Positions 9,408 to 20,656 of a stretch of DNA of 64,000 nucleotides are shown here, in pieces (position 1 is the first letter of the stretch; every line of letters begins with the position of its first letter). The stretch is from Mycobacterium branderi (GTDB lineage Bacteria > Actinomycetota > Actinomycetes > Mycobacteriales > Mycobacteriaceae), in assembly GCF_010728725.1 (NCBI RefSeq), contig NZ_AP022606.1, positions 1,922,001 through 1,986,000 of the forward strand, given 5' to 3'. Under the pieces are notes generated by a model that did no database searches, was not told the DNA's origin, and saw only the letters and a list, made by a program, of their open reading frames with translations. The position numbers and the translations under genes were made by a program.

Positions 9408-11489
9408 GTGCCAGCCACTATCACCGACGAACAGTTCGCGGCGCGTGAGTTGGTGCGCGATTGGGCCGCCGGCGCGGGTACCACCGCCGCGATTCGCGAC
9501 ATCGAGCAGGGCAAGCCCGAGGCCTGGCGGCCGGTGTACGAGGGCCTGGCCAGCCTGGGCCTGTTCGGTGTCGCGGTTCCGGAGGACCGCGGCGGCGCCG
9601 GCGGAACCATCGACGACCTGTGCGCGATGGTCGACGAGGCGGCGAAGGCGCTGGTTCCCGGTCCAGTCGCGACGACGGCGCTCGCCACGCTGGTGGTGAG
9701 CGACCCTTCGCTGGTATCGGGTGAGCGGGTCGCCGGGCTGGCGCTGGCCGGGGATGTGGCCTTCGACGGTTCGCGGGCGTCGGGCAGCTTGCCGTGGGTG
9801 CTGGGCGCCGACGGCGAGGGCTTGCTGGTGCTGCCGGCCGGTGACAAATGGCTGCTCGTCGACGCCACCGCCGACGGTGTGACGATCGAGCCGCTGCAGG
9901 CCACCGACTTCTCCCGGCCGCTGGCGCGGGTAGAGCTGGCGTCGGCGCCCGCCACCGTGCTCGACGCGCCGCACCTGGAGGATCTGGCCGCAACCGTGCT
10001 GGCGGCCGAGACGGCCGGAGTGGCCCGGTGGGCGCTGGACACCGCCGTCGCCTACGCGAAGGTGCGCGAGCAGTTCGGCAAACCGATCGGCAGCTTCCAG
10101 GCGATCAAGCACATTTGCGCCGAAATGCTCTGCCGTGCAGAACAATCCGCGGTCGCCGCGGCCGACGCCGCACACGCCGCAGCCGACCCGGAGCAGTTGC
10201 GCATCGCGGCGGCCATTGCCGCGGCTATCGGTATCGAGGCCGCCAAGGCCAACGTCAAGGACTGCATCCAGGTGCTCGGCGGCATCGGCATCACCTGGGA
10301 GCACGACGCGCACCTGTACCTGCGGCGCGCCTACGCCATCGGCCAATTCCTCGGCGGGCCGGCGCGCTGGCTACGTCGCACCGCCGCGCTGACCCAGGCC
10401 GGTGCGCGACGCAACCTCTCCATCGACCTGAGCGACGTCGCCGACCTGCGGCCCCAGATCGCCGAGGCGGTCGCCGAGATCGCCGCGCTGCCCGAAGACG
10501 AGCGGCAGGCGGCGCTGGCCGAAAAGGGCCTGCTGGCACCGCACTGGCCCCCGCCCCACGGCCGCGGCGCCGGACCGGCCGAGCAGCTGCTGATCGACCA
10601 GGAGATGGCGGCCGCCGGGGTGTCGCGGCCTGACCTTGTGATCGGTTGGTGGGCCGCCCCGACCATCCTCGAGCACGGCACCCCCGAACAGATCGAGCGC
10701 TTCGTGCCGGCCACTCTGCGCGGCGAAATCTTTTGGTGCCAACTGTTTTCCGAGCCCGGTGCCGGCTCGGACCTCGCGTCGCTGCGCACCAAGGCCGAAC
10801 GGGTCGACGGCGGCTGGAAGCTGACCGGGCAGAAGGTGTGGACGTCGTCGGCGCACAAGGCGCAGTGGGGTGTGTGTCTGGCCCGCACCGACCCGGAGGC
10901 CCCGAAACACAAGGGCATCAGCTACTTCCTGGTCGACATGAGCTCGCCGGGCATCGAGATCCGGCCGCTGCGGGAGATCACCGGCGCCGCGTTGTTCAAC
11001 GAGGTCTTCCTCGACGGCGTGTTCGTGCCCGATGAGATGGTCGTCGGCGACGTGAACGACGGCTGGCGGCTGGCCCGCACCACGCTGGCCAACGAGCGGG
11101 TCGCGATGGCCACCGGCACCGCACTGGGCAACCCGATGGAGGAACTGCTCAAGGCAGTGGCCGACCGCGATCTCGACGACGCTCAGCAGGATCGGTTGGG
11201 GCAGTTGATCATTACCGCGCAGGCCGGCGCGCTGCTTGACCAGCGGATCGCCCAACTGGCCGTCGGCGGCCAGGATCCGGGCGCGCAATCCAGCGTGCGC
11301 AAGCTCATCGGGGTGCGCTACCGACAGGCGCTGGCCGAATACCGGATGGAGCTGACCGAAGGTGCGGGCCTCGTCGAAGACTCGACCGTCCAGGATTTCC
11401 TCAACACCCGCTGCCTGACGATCGCCGGTGGCACCGAGCAGATCCTGCTCACGCTGGCCGCCGAACGGCTGCTGGGGCTGCCGCGCTGA
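9408..11489 (+). CDS. fadE34: Acyl-CoA dehydrogenase FadE34 (ChsE3), two fused ACAD domains
   Basis: This FAD enzyme dehydrogenates a steroid side-chain CoA thioester. M. tuberculosis ChsE3 (Rv3573c) acts on C5-side-chain bile-acid-type or cholesterol intermediates. The 693 aa protein carries two acyl-CoA dehydrogenase domains in one chain: domain 1 (about 1-330, with REQFGKPIGSFQAIKH and QVLGGIGITWEHD) and domain 2 (about 370-693, with FSEPGAGSDLASL, GQKVWTSSAH and the C-terminal IAGGTEQILL). It mimics the alpha2-beta2 heterotetramers formed by the separate FadE genes here. The GTG start at 9408 follows GAGGAG, just downstream of the KstR operator. Confidence 0.93.
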   Translation: MPATITDEQFAARELVRDWAAGAGTTAAIRDIEQGKPEAWRPVYEGLASLGLFGVAVPEDRGGAGGTIDDLCAMVDEAAKALVPGPVATTALATLVVSDPSLVSGERVAGLALAGDVAFDGSRASGSLPWVLGADGEGLLVLPAGDKWLLVDATADGVTIEPLQATDFSRPLARVELASAPATVLDAPHLEDLAATVLAAETAGVARWALDTAVAYAKVREQFGKPIGSFQAIKHICAEMLCRAEQSAVAAADAAHAAADPEQLRIAAAIAAAIGIEAAKANVKDCIQVLGGIGITWEHDAHLYLRRAYAIGQFLGGPARWLRRTAALTQAGARRNLSIDLSDVADLRPQIAEAVAEIAALPEDERQAALAEKGLLAPHWPPPHGRGAGPAEQLLIDQEMAAAGVSRPDLVIGWWAAPTILEHGTPEQIERFVPATLRGEIFWCQLFSEPGAGSDLASLRTKAERVDGGWKLTGQKVWTSSAHKAQWGVCLARTDPEAPKHKGISYFLVDMSSPGIEIRPLREITGAALFNEVFLDGVFVPDEMVVGDVNDGWRLARTTLANERVAMATGTALGNPMEELLKAVADRDLDDAQQDRLGQLIITAQAGALLDQRIAQLAVGGQDPGAQSSVRKLIGVRYRQALAEYRMELTEGAGLVEDSTVQDFLNTRCLTIAGGTEQILLTLAAERLLGLPR

Positions 11490-11500
11490 TGAGCTTTCCG

Positions 11501-11556
11501 CGAGAGTGAATTTGACGACGTGACACGCCGAAAATGTGTCGGGCATTTCACTTTCG
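11501..11556. repeat. Imperfect palindrome after fadE34
   Basis: The arms CGAGAGTGAA and TTCACTTTCG (one mismatch) flank a short core containing GACACGCCGA. It resembles the palindromes at 28957, 31231 and 32224 but is more diverged. It covers the vapC stop and may act as a bidirectional terminator between fadE34 and vapC. Confidence 0.55.
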
Positions 11557-11970
11557 AGCGTCGAGGGGAAGCAGACTGAACGCTTCCCCCCATAACGGTC
11601 CAATCGCGCGAAAGTGTCGATCGACGCTGAGTAGATCGACGGTCCGGTAACGCCGAGCGATCACTGCTACCGAGGCGTCCGCTATCCCAATATTCATGTC
11701 GGCATACGTGTTCACCAGGTTCACTGCTGACTCGAGGTCCTCGTCGTCGAAACCCACCAGACGATAGACCCTTTCGGTCACGTCAGCTAAGAACGCAGAC
11801 TCGGCCCGCCGCCCTAGTCGTTTAGACACGAGGTAATCGGTCTCCGCCAGGATCAACGGCGACAGCAATAGAGGGCCGTCGTAGCCGTCAATCGCCCGAT
11901 GCGCGTCGTGGTGGTAGCTGTCGGACGAGTCCAGCAGCGCGTAGAGGCCGCCGGTGTCCAAGACGATCAC
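11548..11970 (-). CDS. VapC-type PIN-domain ribonuclease toxin
   Basis: VapC toxins cleave tRNA or rRNA and are neutralised by their cognate VapB. The 140 aa product has the four PIN acidic positions: D5 (MIVLD), E43 (LAETD), D98 (IADAS) and D117 (SVDRHF). Its ATG overlaps the antitoxin stop by 4 nt (ATGA), the usual coupled arrangement. The module sits in the cholesterol locus between fadE34 and the Rv3572-like gene, where M. tuberculosis has no toxin-antitoxin pair. The number within the VapC family cannot be assigned. Confidence 0.88.
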   Translation of the reverse strand: MIVLDTGGLYALLDSSDSYHHDAHRAIDGYDGPLLLSPLILAETDYLVSKRLGRRAESAFLADVTERVYRLVGFDDEDLESAVNLVNTYADMNIGIADASVAVIARRYRTVDLLSVDRHFRAIGPLWGEAFSLLPLDARK

Positions 11971-12191
11971 TCACCGAATCCCTCCGCGAGAACCTCGTCT
12001 ACCCGCTCGGAGGTGTCTGGGTGGCCGCTCGCGCCCAGGGGGCGCGGACGGCGGGGCGGCCGATCGTCGTCGACGATCATGCGCTCGACCGCGTCACGGA
12101 TCAGGGCAGCCCGCGAACGGCCACGTCGCCGCGACATTTCGGCGAGCCGACTGTCGGTGGCGTCGTCCAGATAGATCGTCGTCTTCTTCAC
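11967..12191 (-). CDS. VapB-type ribbon-helix-helix antitoxin
   Basis: This 74 aa protein has an N-terminal RHH DNA-binding domain (MKKTTIYLDDATDSRLAEM...AALIRDAVE) and a C-terminal tail (SERVDEVLAEGFGE) suited to binding the toxin. The GTG start at 12191 is preceded by AAGGTGG. A perfect 10-bp palindrome TGGCATGCCA at 12213-12222, next to a TATATA stretch, is a candidate autoregulatory operator. It is translationally coupled to vapC. Confidence 0.86.
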   Translation of the reverse strand: MKKTTIYLDDATDSRLAEMSRRRGRSRAALIRDAVERMIVDDDRPPRRPRPLGASGHPDTSERVDEVLAEGFGE

Positions 12192-12212
12192 GGTGCCACC
12201 TTACCGTATATA

Positions 12213-12222
12213 TGGCATGCCA
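12213..12222. promoter_or_regulatory. Candidate VapB operator upstream of vapBC
   Basis: TGGCATGCCA is a perfect palindrome embedded in an AT-rich stretch (TATATATGG) 22 nt upstream of the vapB start. VapBC modules commonly autoregulate at such sites. This is inferred from position and symmetry only. Confidence 0.4.
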
Positions 12223-12246
12223 GCTATTGGTACGCCTGCGGACGGC

Positions 12247-12503
12247 TCAACTCAATTGCCGGCGCAAGCTGTCGATGTCGCCGATCACCACGCGTCGGTG
12301 ATCAGGCCATCGGCGGCGGTGAAAAACCCTGCGCCGGTGTAGCTGAAGGTGCGTCCCGTTAATCCGGTGCAGCGCGACGGATTTGATCTCGGTACCTCCG
12401 CCATTCGTCACGTCCCACCGTGTATCGGCCCATCGACGGCGTCGTCGTCCCAGTCGTTCCACAACCGCTGATAAAACGGCGTGACTAGATCGGCGATGCT
12501 CAA
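12247..12503 (-). pseudogene. Decayed SnoaL-like / ester-cyclase-type gene
   Basis: Pieces of one SnoaL (NTF2-fold) protein can be read on the minus strand in different frames. In order they are LVTPFYQRLWNDWDDDAVD, then GRDEWRRYRDQIRRAAPD ending at a stop, then TGRTFSYTGAGFFTAADGLI ending DAW, then VIGDIDSLRRQLS and stop. Order and wording match full-length family members, but the middle of the protein is missing (between AAPD and TGRTF) and at least two frameshifts occur. It lies between vapB and the Rv3572-like gene, with a possible TTG start at 12503 overlapping that gene's stop. No intact frame covers it, so it is inactive. Confidence 0.7.
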
Positions 12504-13033
12504 GAGAAGTTGGTCTGCGCGCAAGTGCTGGGCGAGGTGAGGTTGACCCCGCTGTAGACCACCTGGATGTGCGTGCAGACGATGACGCTGACGTCGGTCT
12601 TCGGTTGCCCGTTGTGCCAGTCGGTCGAGTCGATCCGACCGCTGCTCTGGTACTTCTCCGGCGGGCCCTCACCCATGTAGATGTCGGTCATCACGTCGGT
12701 GCCGCCCTGCTTCATGATCCGCTCGTACTGACCGTCGGCATGCACGTCGAGGTAGGCCATCCGGTTCGGCGAGCGGAATTCGGTGCTTTGGCGCGCCCAG
12801 AGATCGGACGGGAAACCGGTCACCCCGTCGGGCGTCCGCAAGTCGGCACCGACGGTGAAGTCGCAGCTGCCGATCGGCTTGTGGCAGTCGAGCAGGACGC
12901 GCGTCTCCAGCTGGTTAGCCTCGTCGACCGGCATCAGCGTGGTCGCGGTATTGCTTGCCGCCGACGAGGAAGGCGCCAACACCAACGCCGCCACGAGACC
13001 CGTCAGTGCCACACCGAGCCGCTTGATCACCAC
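12500..13033 (-). CDS. Conserved secreted protein of unknown function (Rv3572-like)
   Basis: The 177 aa product has a signal peptide (MVIKRLGVALTGLVAALVLA, cleavage near SSSAAS at about 26), then a mature domain with four cysteines (CHKPIGSC, VIVC, STC) that could form two disulfides. It matches the conserved mycobacterial protein Rv3572 through regions such as LETRVLLDC, LRTPDGVTGFPSDLWARQ and GVNLTSPSTCAQ. No catalytic motif is recognisable. It lies 19 nt after kshB on the same strand, so it is probably cotranscribed with kshB from the KstR-controlled promoter, suggesting a link to sterol use that is not shown experimentally here. Confidence 0.85.
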   Translation of the reverse strand: MVIKRLGVALTGLVAALVLAPSSSAASNTATTLMPVDEANQLETRVLLDCHKPIGSCDFTVGADLRTPDGVTGFPSDLWARQSTEFRSPNRMAYLDVHADGQYERIMKQGGTDVMTDIYMGEGPPEKYQSSGRIDSTDWHNGQPKTDVSVIVCTHIQVVYSGVNLTSPSTCAQTNFS

Positions 13034-13052
13034 AAGAACCTATCGCTCGCGG

Positions 13053-14132
13053 CTATTCGTCATAAGTGACTTCGACTGAATCGGTCTCCGGATGCGACTG
13101 GCACGCCAGGATCAGGCCCTCGTCGAGGTCCTGCTGCTCCAGCACGTCGTTGACCTCCATGTTCACCTTGCCCTTGCGCAGGGTGCACGCACACGCGCCG
13201 CAGTGGCCCTCGCGGCAGGAGAACGGCGCGTCCAGGCCGGCGTCCAGCAGCACGTCGAGCAGCTTGGCTCCGCGCGGCCACGACACCGTGTGGGTTTCGC
13301 CGTCGAGCTGCACCACCGCGGTGGCCGGCGGCTCATCGCCCGAGTCCTCGATCTTCACCGCGGCGAACGGATCCGACTCCAGCGACTTGAACACCTCGAG
13401 ATGTACTTGGGCCGCAGGCACTTTCAGGGCATCCAAGGCCTCCCGCGCGGCAGCCATGAACGGCCCGGGCCCGCAGATGAACGCCTGCCGGTCGGTGTAG
13501 GGGCCGGCCAGTTGCGCCAGCGCCGTGGCGCTCGGCAGCCCCTGCAGCGACTCCAGCCAGTGCACGACGGTCAGCCGGTCGGGATACTTGGCGGCTAGCT
13601 CGCGCAACGCGTCGCCGAAGATCACCGAGCGGTCGTCGCGGTTGGCGTACAGCAGCACCACCTGCCCGCTGCCCTCCGAGAGGGCCGACTTGCAGATCGA
13701 CATGATCGGGGTGATCCCGCTGCCCCCGGCGATCAGCAGGAAATCGTCGTCGAGGGTCTTGGGCACGAAGTTGCCCGACGGCGCCAGCACGTGCATCCGC
13801 ATGCCGGGGTGGGCATGGTCGCAGATCCAGTTCGACGCGTAGCCGTCCCTGTCCCGCTTGACGGTGACGGTCAGCGAGTCGTCGGTGAAGGGCGAGCTGC
13901 ACAGCGAATAGCAGCGCGCGACCGAGCCGGTGCGGTCGCTGGGGATGCGCAGCGTCAGGAACTGGCCGGGTGCATAGCGCAGCCGGTCGGCGGGGATCTC
14001 CACGCCGTCGGGCACCGCAAAGACCAACGACCGCGCGTCGTCGGTCTCGGCGACGACGTCGGCGACCTGCAGCTCCAGGACGTGGCTGCCGAGCGGCTCG
14101 TCGGGAACGGTCACGGCCCTTCCTTCAGTCAT
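13053..14132 (-). CDS. kshB: 3-ketosteroid 9-alpha-hydroxylase reductase subunit KshB
   Basis: KshB passes electrons from NADH via FAD and a plant-type [2Fe-2S] cluster to KshA for ring-B opening. The 359 aa protein has an FAD domain (RCYSLCSSP), an NAD domain (GGSGITPIMSI, FICGPGPFM) and a C-terminal ferredoxin domain with cluster ligands C306, C311, C314 (CREGHCGAC) and C344 (LACQ). It is divergent from the hsaACDB operon, each side having its own KstR box. The ATG at 14132 lies only 3 nt from its operator, with TAACCT as a possible -10, so the transcript would have almost no leader. Confidence 0.95.
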   Translation of the reverse strand: MTEGRAVTVPDEPLGSHVLELQVADVVAETDDARSLVFAVPDGVEIPADRLRYAPGQFLTLRIPSDRTGSVARCYSLCSSPFTDDSLTVTVKRDRDGYASNWICDHAHPGMRMHVLAPSGNFVPKTLDDDFLLIAGGSGITPIMSICKSALSEGSGQVVLLYANRDDRSVIFGDALRELAAKYPDRLTVVHWLESLQGLPSATALAQLAGPYTDRQAFICGPGPFMAAAREALDALKVPAAQVHLEVFKSLESDPFAAVKIEDSGDEPPATAVVQLDGETHTVSWPRGAKLLDVLLDAGLDAPFSCREGHCGACACTLRKGKVNMEVNDVLEQQDLDEGLILACQSHPETDSVEVTYDE

Positions 14133-14135
14133 AAC

Positions 14136-14149
14136 TAGAACAGGTTACA
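14136..14149. promoter_or_regulatory. KstR operator for kshB
   Basis: TAGAACAGGTTACA fits TnnAACnnGTTnnA. It begins 4 nt upstream of the kshB start codon and overlaps the likely kshB promoter. Confidence 0.88.
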
Positions 14150-14203
14150 GAAAAACCACTATGTACCGCTACCAGCCGCAGGAATACCCTGCTCGACACA
14201 AAT

Positions 14204-14217
14204 CGGAACGTGTTCTA
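14204..14217. promoter_or_regulatory. KstR operator for the hsaACDB operon
   Basis: CGGAACGTGTTCTA matches the KstR consensus except for C in place of the first T. It overlaps a TAGTCT -10-like element (14216-14221) placed 7 nt before the hsaA ATG, the leaderless arrangement seen at other promoters here. Confidence 0.85.
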
Positions 14218-14228
14218 GTCTTTGATCT

Positions 14229-17747
<3,519 letters not shown>

Positions 17748-17795
17748 GACGTTGGCCTGTCGCGGCGGCGGCGGTGGTGCGATGATGGGACTGCA

Positions 17796-18236
17796 ATGCG
17801 CCGCATCGTTCTTCTGGTCGGCGCGGTTTTCGGTGCCGCGCTGCTGAGCGCAGGCGTGGCGAGTGCAGACCCGGTCCAGCTACGGAGCCGGCTGGGCAAT
17901 TGGTGTCTGGACGCCCCGAACGGCACTGCGACCATGGTCAACCCGTGTGACGGGTCGAAATCCCAGCTGTGGGTCTTCAACCCGGCCGGCCAGATCGAAA
18001 GTGCGGCCTTCCCCGGATATTGCGTCAGCATCGGCGGCGCAGCGGATAACACCCCAGTGACCCTCGCGCCGTGTCAGGCCAATACGGCTGGCGAGCAGTG
18101 GACTCACCAACCCAACGCCCAAATCACCAGTGCCCTCGGCCCGTGCCTGAACGTGTTCGGCGGTGTGGCGCAGCCCGGCACCCCGGTGATCGCCTACCAC
18201 TGCATTCCCGATGTGGCCGACGAGCAATGGGATTAG
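17796..18236 (+). CDS. Secreted ricin-B-lectin-like (beta-trefoil) small protein
   Basis: The 146 aa product has a signal peptide (MRRIVLLVGAVFGAALLSAG, cleavage near ASA-DP at about 25). The mature part has three beta-trefoil-type repeats, each with the Q-x-W signature (SQLWVF, EQWTHQ, EQWD) and paired cysteines (CLD...C, CVS...C, CLN...C). Such domains bind sugars; the target is unknown. It stands where nat is found in M. tuberculosis. Its stop overlaps the convergent downstream gene by 4 nt. It could be cotranscribed with hsaB (48 nt gap), although no operator or terminator is visible between them. Confidence 0.8.
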   Translation: MRRIVLLVGAVFGAALLSAGVASADPVQLRSRLGNWCLDAPNGTATMVNPCDGSKSQLWVFNPAGQIESAAFPGYCVSIGGAADNTPVTLAPCQANTAGEQWTHQPNAQITSALGPCLNVFGGVAQPGTPVIAYHCIPDVADEQWD

Positions 18237-19486
18237 CGTTCCGGATGCCAGCGGGCCTGATGCTCGGCGTGCGTCGGCAGATAGGCGTCGGGACCGAATA
18301 ACTCGTCGTAGAAGTCGGTGTCGAGGTGCTGGGCCTGCAGATACATCAGCACGTGCACGGTCGGCACGGTGCCGGGCAGCTTGCCGAAGGTGTCATAGAT
18401 ATACGACGCCTCGAGCGTGACAAGTTCCTGGATGCCCGCCGGCGGCAGCGCGGAGGCGCGAACCCTGGGGGTATCCGACCACGGGCCGGGTGTGTCCGGG
18501 TGAAACGGACCACCGGGGCCGTACTTGCGGGCGACGAGCTTCTCGACCCCTGTTGCGACCGACGGCACATGCGGGGGGCTGAGCGTCTCGAAGTATCCGG
18601 GGAGGCCGGTGACGTTGGGGAAGGGCCAGCGTTCGTCGTCGTCGGCGACGAATCCCAGGCCGTCCAGCACCGACAAGCGGTTCAGCCCGTCGTACATCCA
18701 GCCGCCCAGGCCCATGGCCTGCAATGCCAACACCCCGTTGTTGGCGCCGACGGCGAGCTCAGCACTGGCTTCGGTCAGCGTGTACTGCTCGACGAACGAC
18801 AGCGGGATCGGGTCGTCGGCATGGGGTAGGTTCGAAAACCGTTCGGCACCAGGGATATTGCGGCCAGTGATGTCATCGGTGATCACATAGCCGTTGGCGG
18901 CGAAGAACCACAGGTTTTCCATCAGGTGCTCGGCGAGATCGGCCACTGGGAAGGCCAGCAGGCTGCCGGGGTGGTTGGCGATCCAGAGGTTGTGGCCCTC
19001 CATGTGCGGCTCTTCGCGCGGCACTTCGAGGCGGGTGTCCGAAATCCGCACATAAGAGTCGGCGGTGTGGCTGATCCAGTCCTCGATGCTGTCGAACTCG
19101 CGCGGCTGCGCGTCGCGGGTGGGCAACATGTACGTGCCGGTGTCGTCGGTGAAGAACAACTGGCTGGTGTGGAAGCCCGCGGCCGACGGGAAGGTGCGGC
19201 CGGTCGCGCTGCCCGAATAGTTGGGCAGCGACGGCGCATAGCCTGGGTGGTGGGTGATGCCGAAGTGCCAGCCGGTCACGCCGCCGGCTATCGAAATCAA
19301 CAGTGCCCGTTCGACTTCCGACAGCGGTTGGACAGGACGGCGACTGGTGTACGCCAGCGCCCCGGCGGGGATCCGACCCCCGACGGGAAATCGGCGCGAC
19401 CGCCGTCCGGTGATGGCCGCGAACAACCGGAATTGTGTGGCCTCGGCCAGCGCAGCTCGCTCGTGATCGGAGATGACCAGGCTCAT
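18233..19486 (-). CDS. Conserved protein of unknown function, possible nitroreductase-like fold
   Basis: I do not recognise a characterised family. The 417 aa product has no signal peptide or clear membrane segment. The stretch GRRSRRFPVGGRIPAGAL followed by VERALLISIAGGVTGW and GRTFPSAAGFH loosely recalls nitroreductase/SagB-type dehydrogenases, but this is weak. The ATG at 19486 overlaps the aspB stop by 4 nt (ATGA), favouring it over a GTG at 19498 and showing it is translated after aspB. The C-terminus is rich in proline, tyrosine and tryptophan. Confidence 0.6.
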   Translation of the reverse strand: MSLVISDHERAALAEATQFRLFAAITGRRSRRFPVGGRIPAGALAYTSRRPVQPLSEVERALLISIAGGVTGWHFGITHHPGYAPSLPNYSGSATGRTFPSAAGFHTSQLFFTDDTGTYMLPTRDAQPREFDSIEDWISHTADSYVRISDTRLEVPREEPHMEGHNLWIANHPGSLLAFPVADLAEHLMENLWFFAANGYVITDDITGRNIPGAERFSNLPHADDPIPLSFVEQYTLTEASAELAVGANNGVLALQAMGLGGWMYDGLNRLSVLDGLGFVADDDERWPFPNVTGLPGYFETLSPPHVPSVATGVEKLVARKYGPGGPFHPDTPGPWSDTPRVRASALPPAGIQELVTLEASYIYDTFGKLPGTVPTVHVLMYLQAQHLDTDFYDELFGPDAYLPTHAEHQARWHPER

Positions 19487-20646
19487 CGATGCAGCCACGA
19501 CCTTATCCGCCGCAACGCTTCCTCGATGTCGCTGGTCGGGCCCGCGAACGACAGCCGGACAAAATCTCCACCATGCACGGTGTCGAAGTCAATGCCGGGC
19601 GCGATCGCAACACCGGTGTCCGCCAAGAGTTTCGAGCAAAAGGCCATCGAGTCGTCGGTGAAGTCCGACACGTCGGCATAGACGTAGAAGGCGCCATCGG
19701 TAGGCGCCAGCCGGTCGATGCCCATGTCCCGCAGGCCGTCGAGCAAGAGCCTGCGGTTGACTGCGTATTGGTGCAGGTGTCCGTCGGCTTCCGTCACCGA
19801 TTCGGGAGTGAAGGCCGCAATGGCGGCATGCTGCGACAACACCGGGGGGCAGATCGTGAAATTGCCGGTCAGTCGGTCGACCGCGCGACGCAGCTCGGTC
19901 GGCACCAGCAGCCAGCCCAGCCGCCAGCCCGTCATCGCGAAATATTTGGAAAAACTGTTGACCACCACAGCATTTCGTGATGTCTGCCAGGCGCAGCTGG
20001 TTTCCGGCGCGCCTTCGTAGACCAGACCGTGGTAGACCTCGTCGCTGATCAGCCGCACGCCCGCGGAGTCACACCACGACGCTATGGCCGCCAGTTCCGC
20101 GGGCGGAATCACCGTGCCGGTCGGGTTCGCCGGGCTGGCCACCACCACGCCTTGCACCGGCGGCTCGATGTCGGCGAGCATCTGCGCGGTGGGCTGAAAG
20201 CGGGTGTCCGGCCCGCACTCGATGTCGACGACCTCACAGCCGAGGGCGGACAGAATGTTGCGGTAGCACGGGTATCCCGGACTGCTGACCACCACCCGAT
20301 CGCCGACGTCGAAGCAGGCCAAAAACGTCAGCAGGAATCCGCCCGAGGAGCCGGTGGTGATCACCACCTCGTCGGTGTCAACCGATAGCCCGTGGCGGTC
20401 CTGATACGACGCTGCGATTGCCCCGCGCAGCTCCGGAATGCCCAGCGCCACCGTATAACCCAGCGGACTGCGCTCCAGCGCGGCTTTGGCGGCGGCGCGC
20501 ACCGGCGCAGGGGCGCCGGCGCTGGGTTGTCCCGCCGACAGATTGACCAGATCGCCGTGGCTGCGCTGGCGCTCGGCGGCCGCCAGCCAGACGTCCATCA
20601 CGTAGAACGGCGGGATCCCGGCGCGCAGGGCGACGCGGTCGTTCAT
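19483..20646 (-). CDS. aspB: Pyridoxal-phosphate aminotransferase AspB (Rv3565-like)
   Basis: This class I/II aminotransferase is annotated as aspartate aminotransferase by homology only; its true substrate is unknown. The 387 aa product has the PLP lysine K234 in NSFSKYFAMTGWRLGW, the aspartate/tyrosine pair in LISDEVYHGL, and ASPANPTG for cofactor and substrate binding. I chose the ATG at 20646 (MNDRVALRAGIPPFYVMDVW); the frame continues upstream in the fadE33 antisense. It lies 10 nt after fadE33 and is part of the fadE31-fadE33 transcription unit, so it may act on an amino or keto compound from sterol breakdown, or be a passenger. Confidence 0.88.
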   Translation of the reverse strand: MNDRVALRAGIPPFYVMDVWLAAAERQRSHGDLVNLSAGQPSAGAPAPVRAAAKAALERSPLGYTVALGIPELRGAIAASYQDRHGLSVDTDEVVITTGSSGGFLLTFLACFDVGDRVVVSSPGYPCYRNILSALGCEVVDIECGPDTRFQPTAQMLADIEPPVQGVVVASPANPTGTVIPPAELAAIASWCDSAGVRLISDEVYHGLVYEGAPETSCAWQTSRNAVVVNSFSKYFAMTGWRLGWLLVPTELRRAVDRLTGNFTICPPVLSQHAAIAAFTPESVTEADGHLHQYAVNRRLLLDGLRDMGIDRLAPTDGAFYVYADVSDFTDDSMAFCSKLLADTGVAIAPGIDFDTVHGGDFVRLSFAGPTSDIEEALRRIRSWLHR

Positions 20647-20656
20647 ATCGCCCAGG

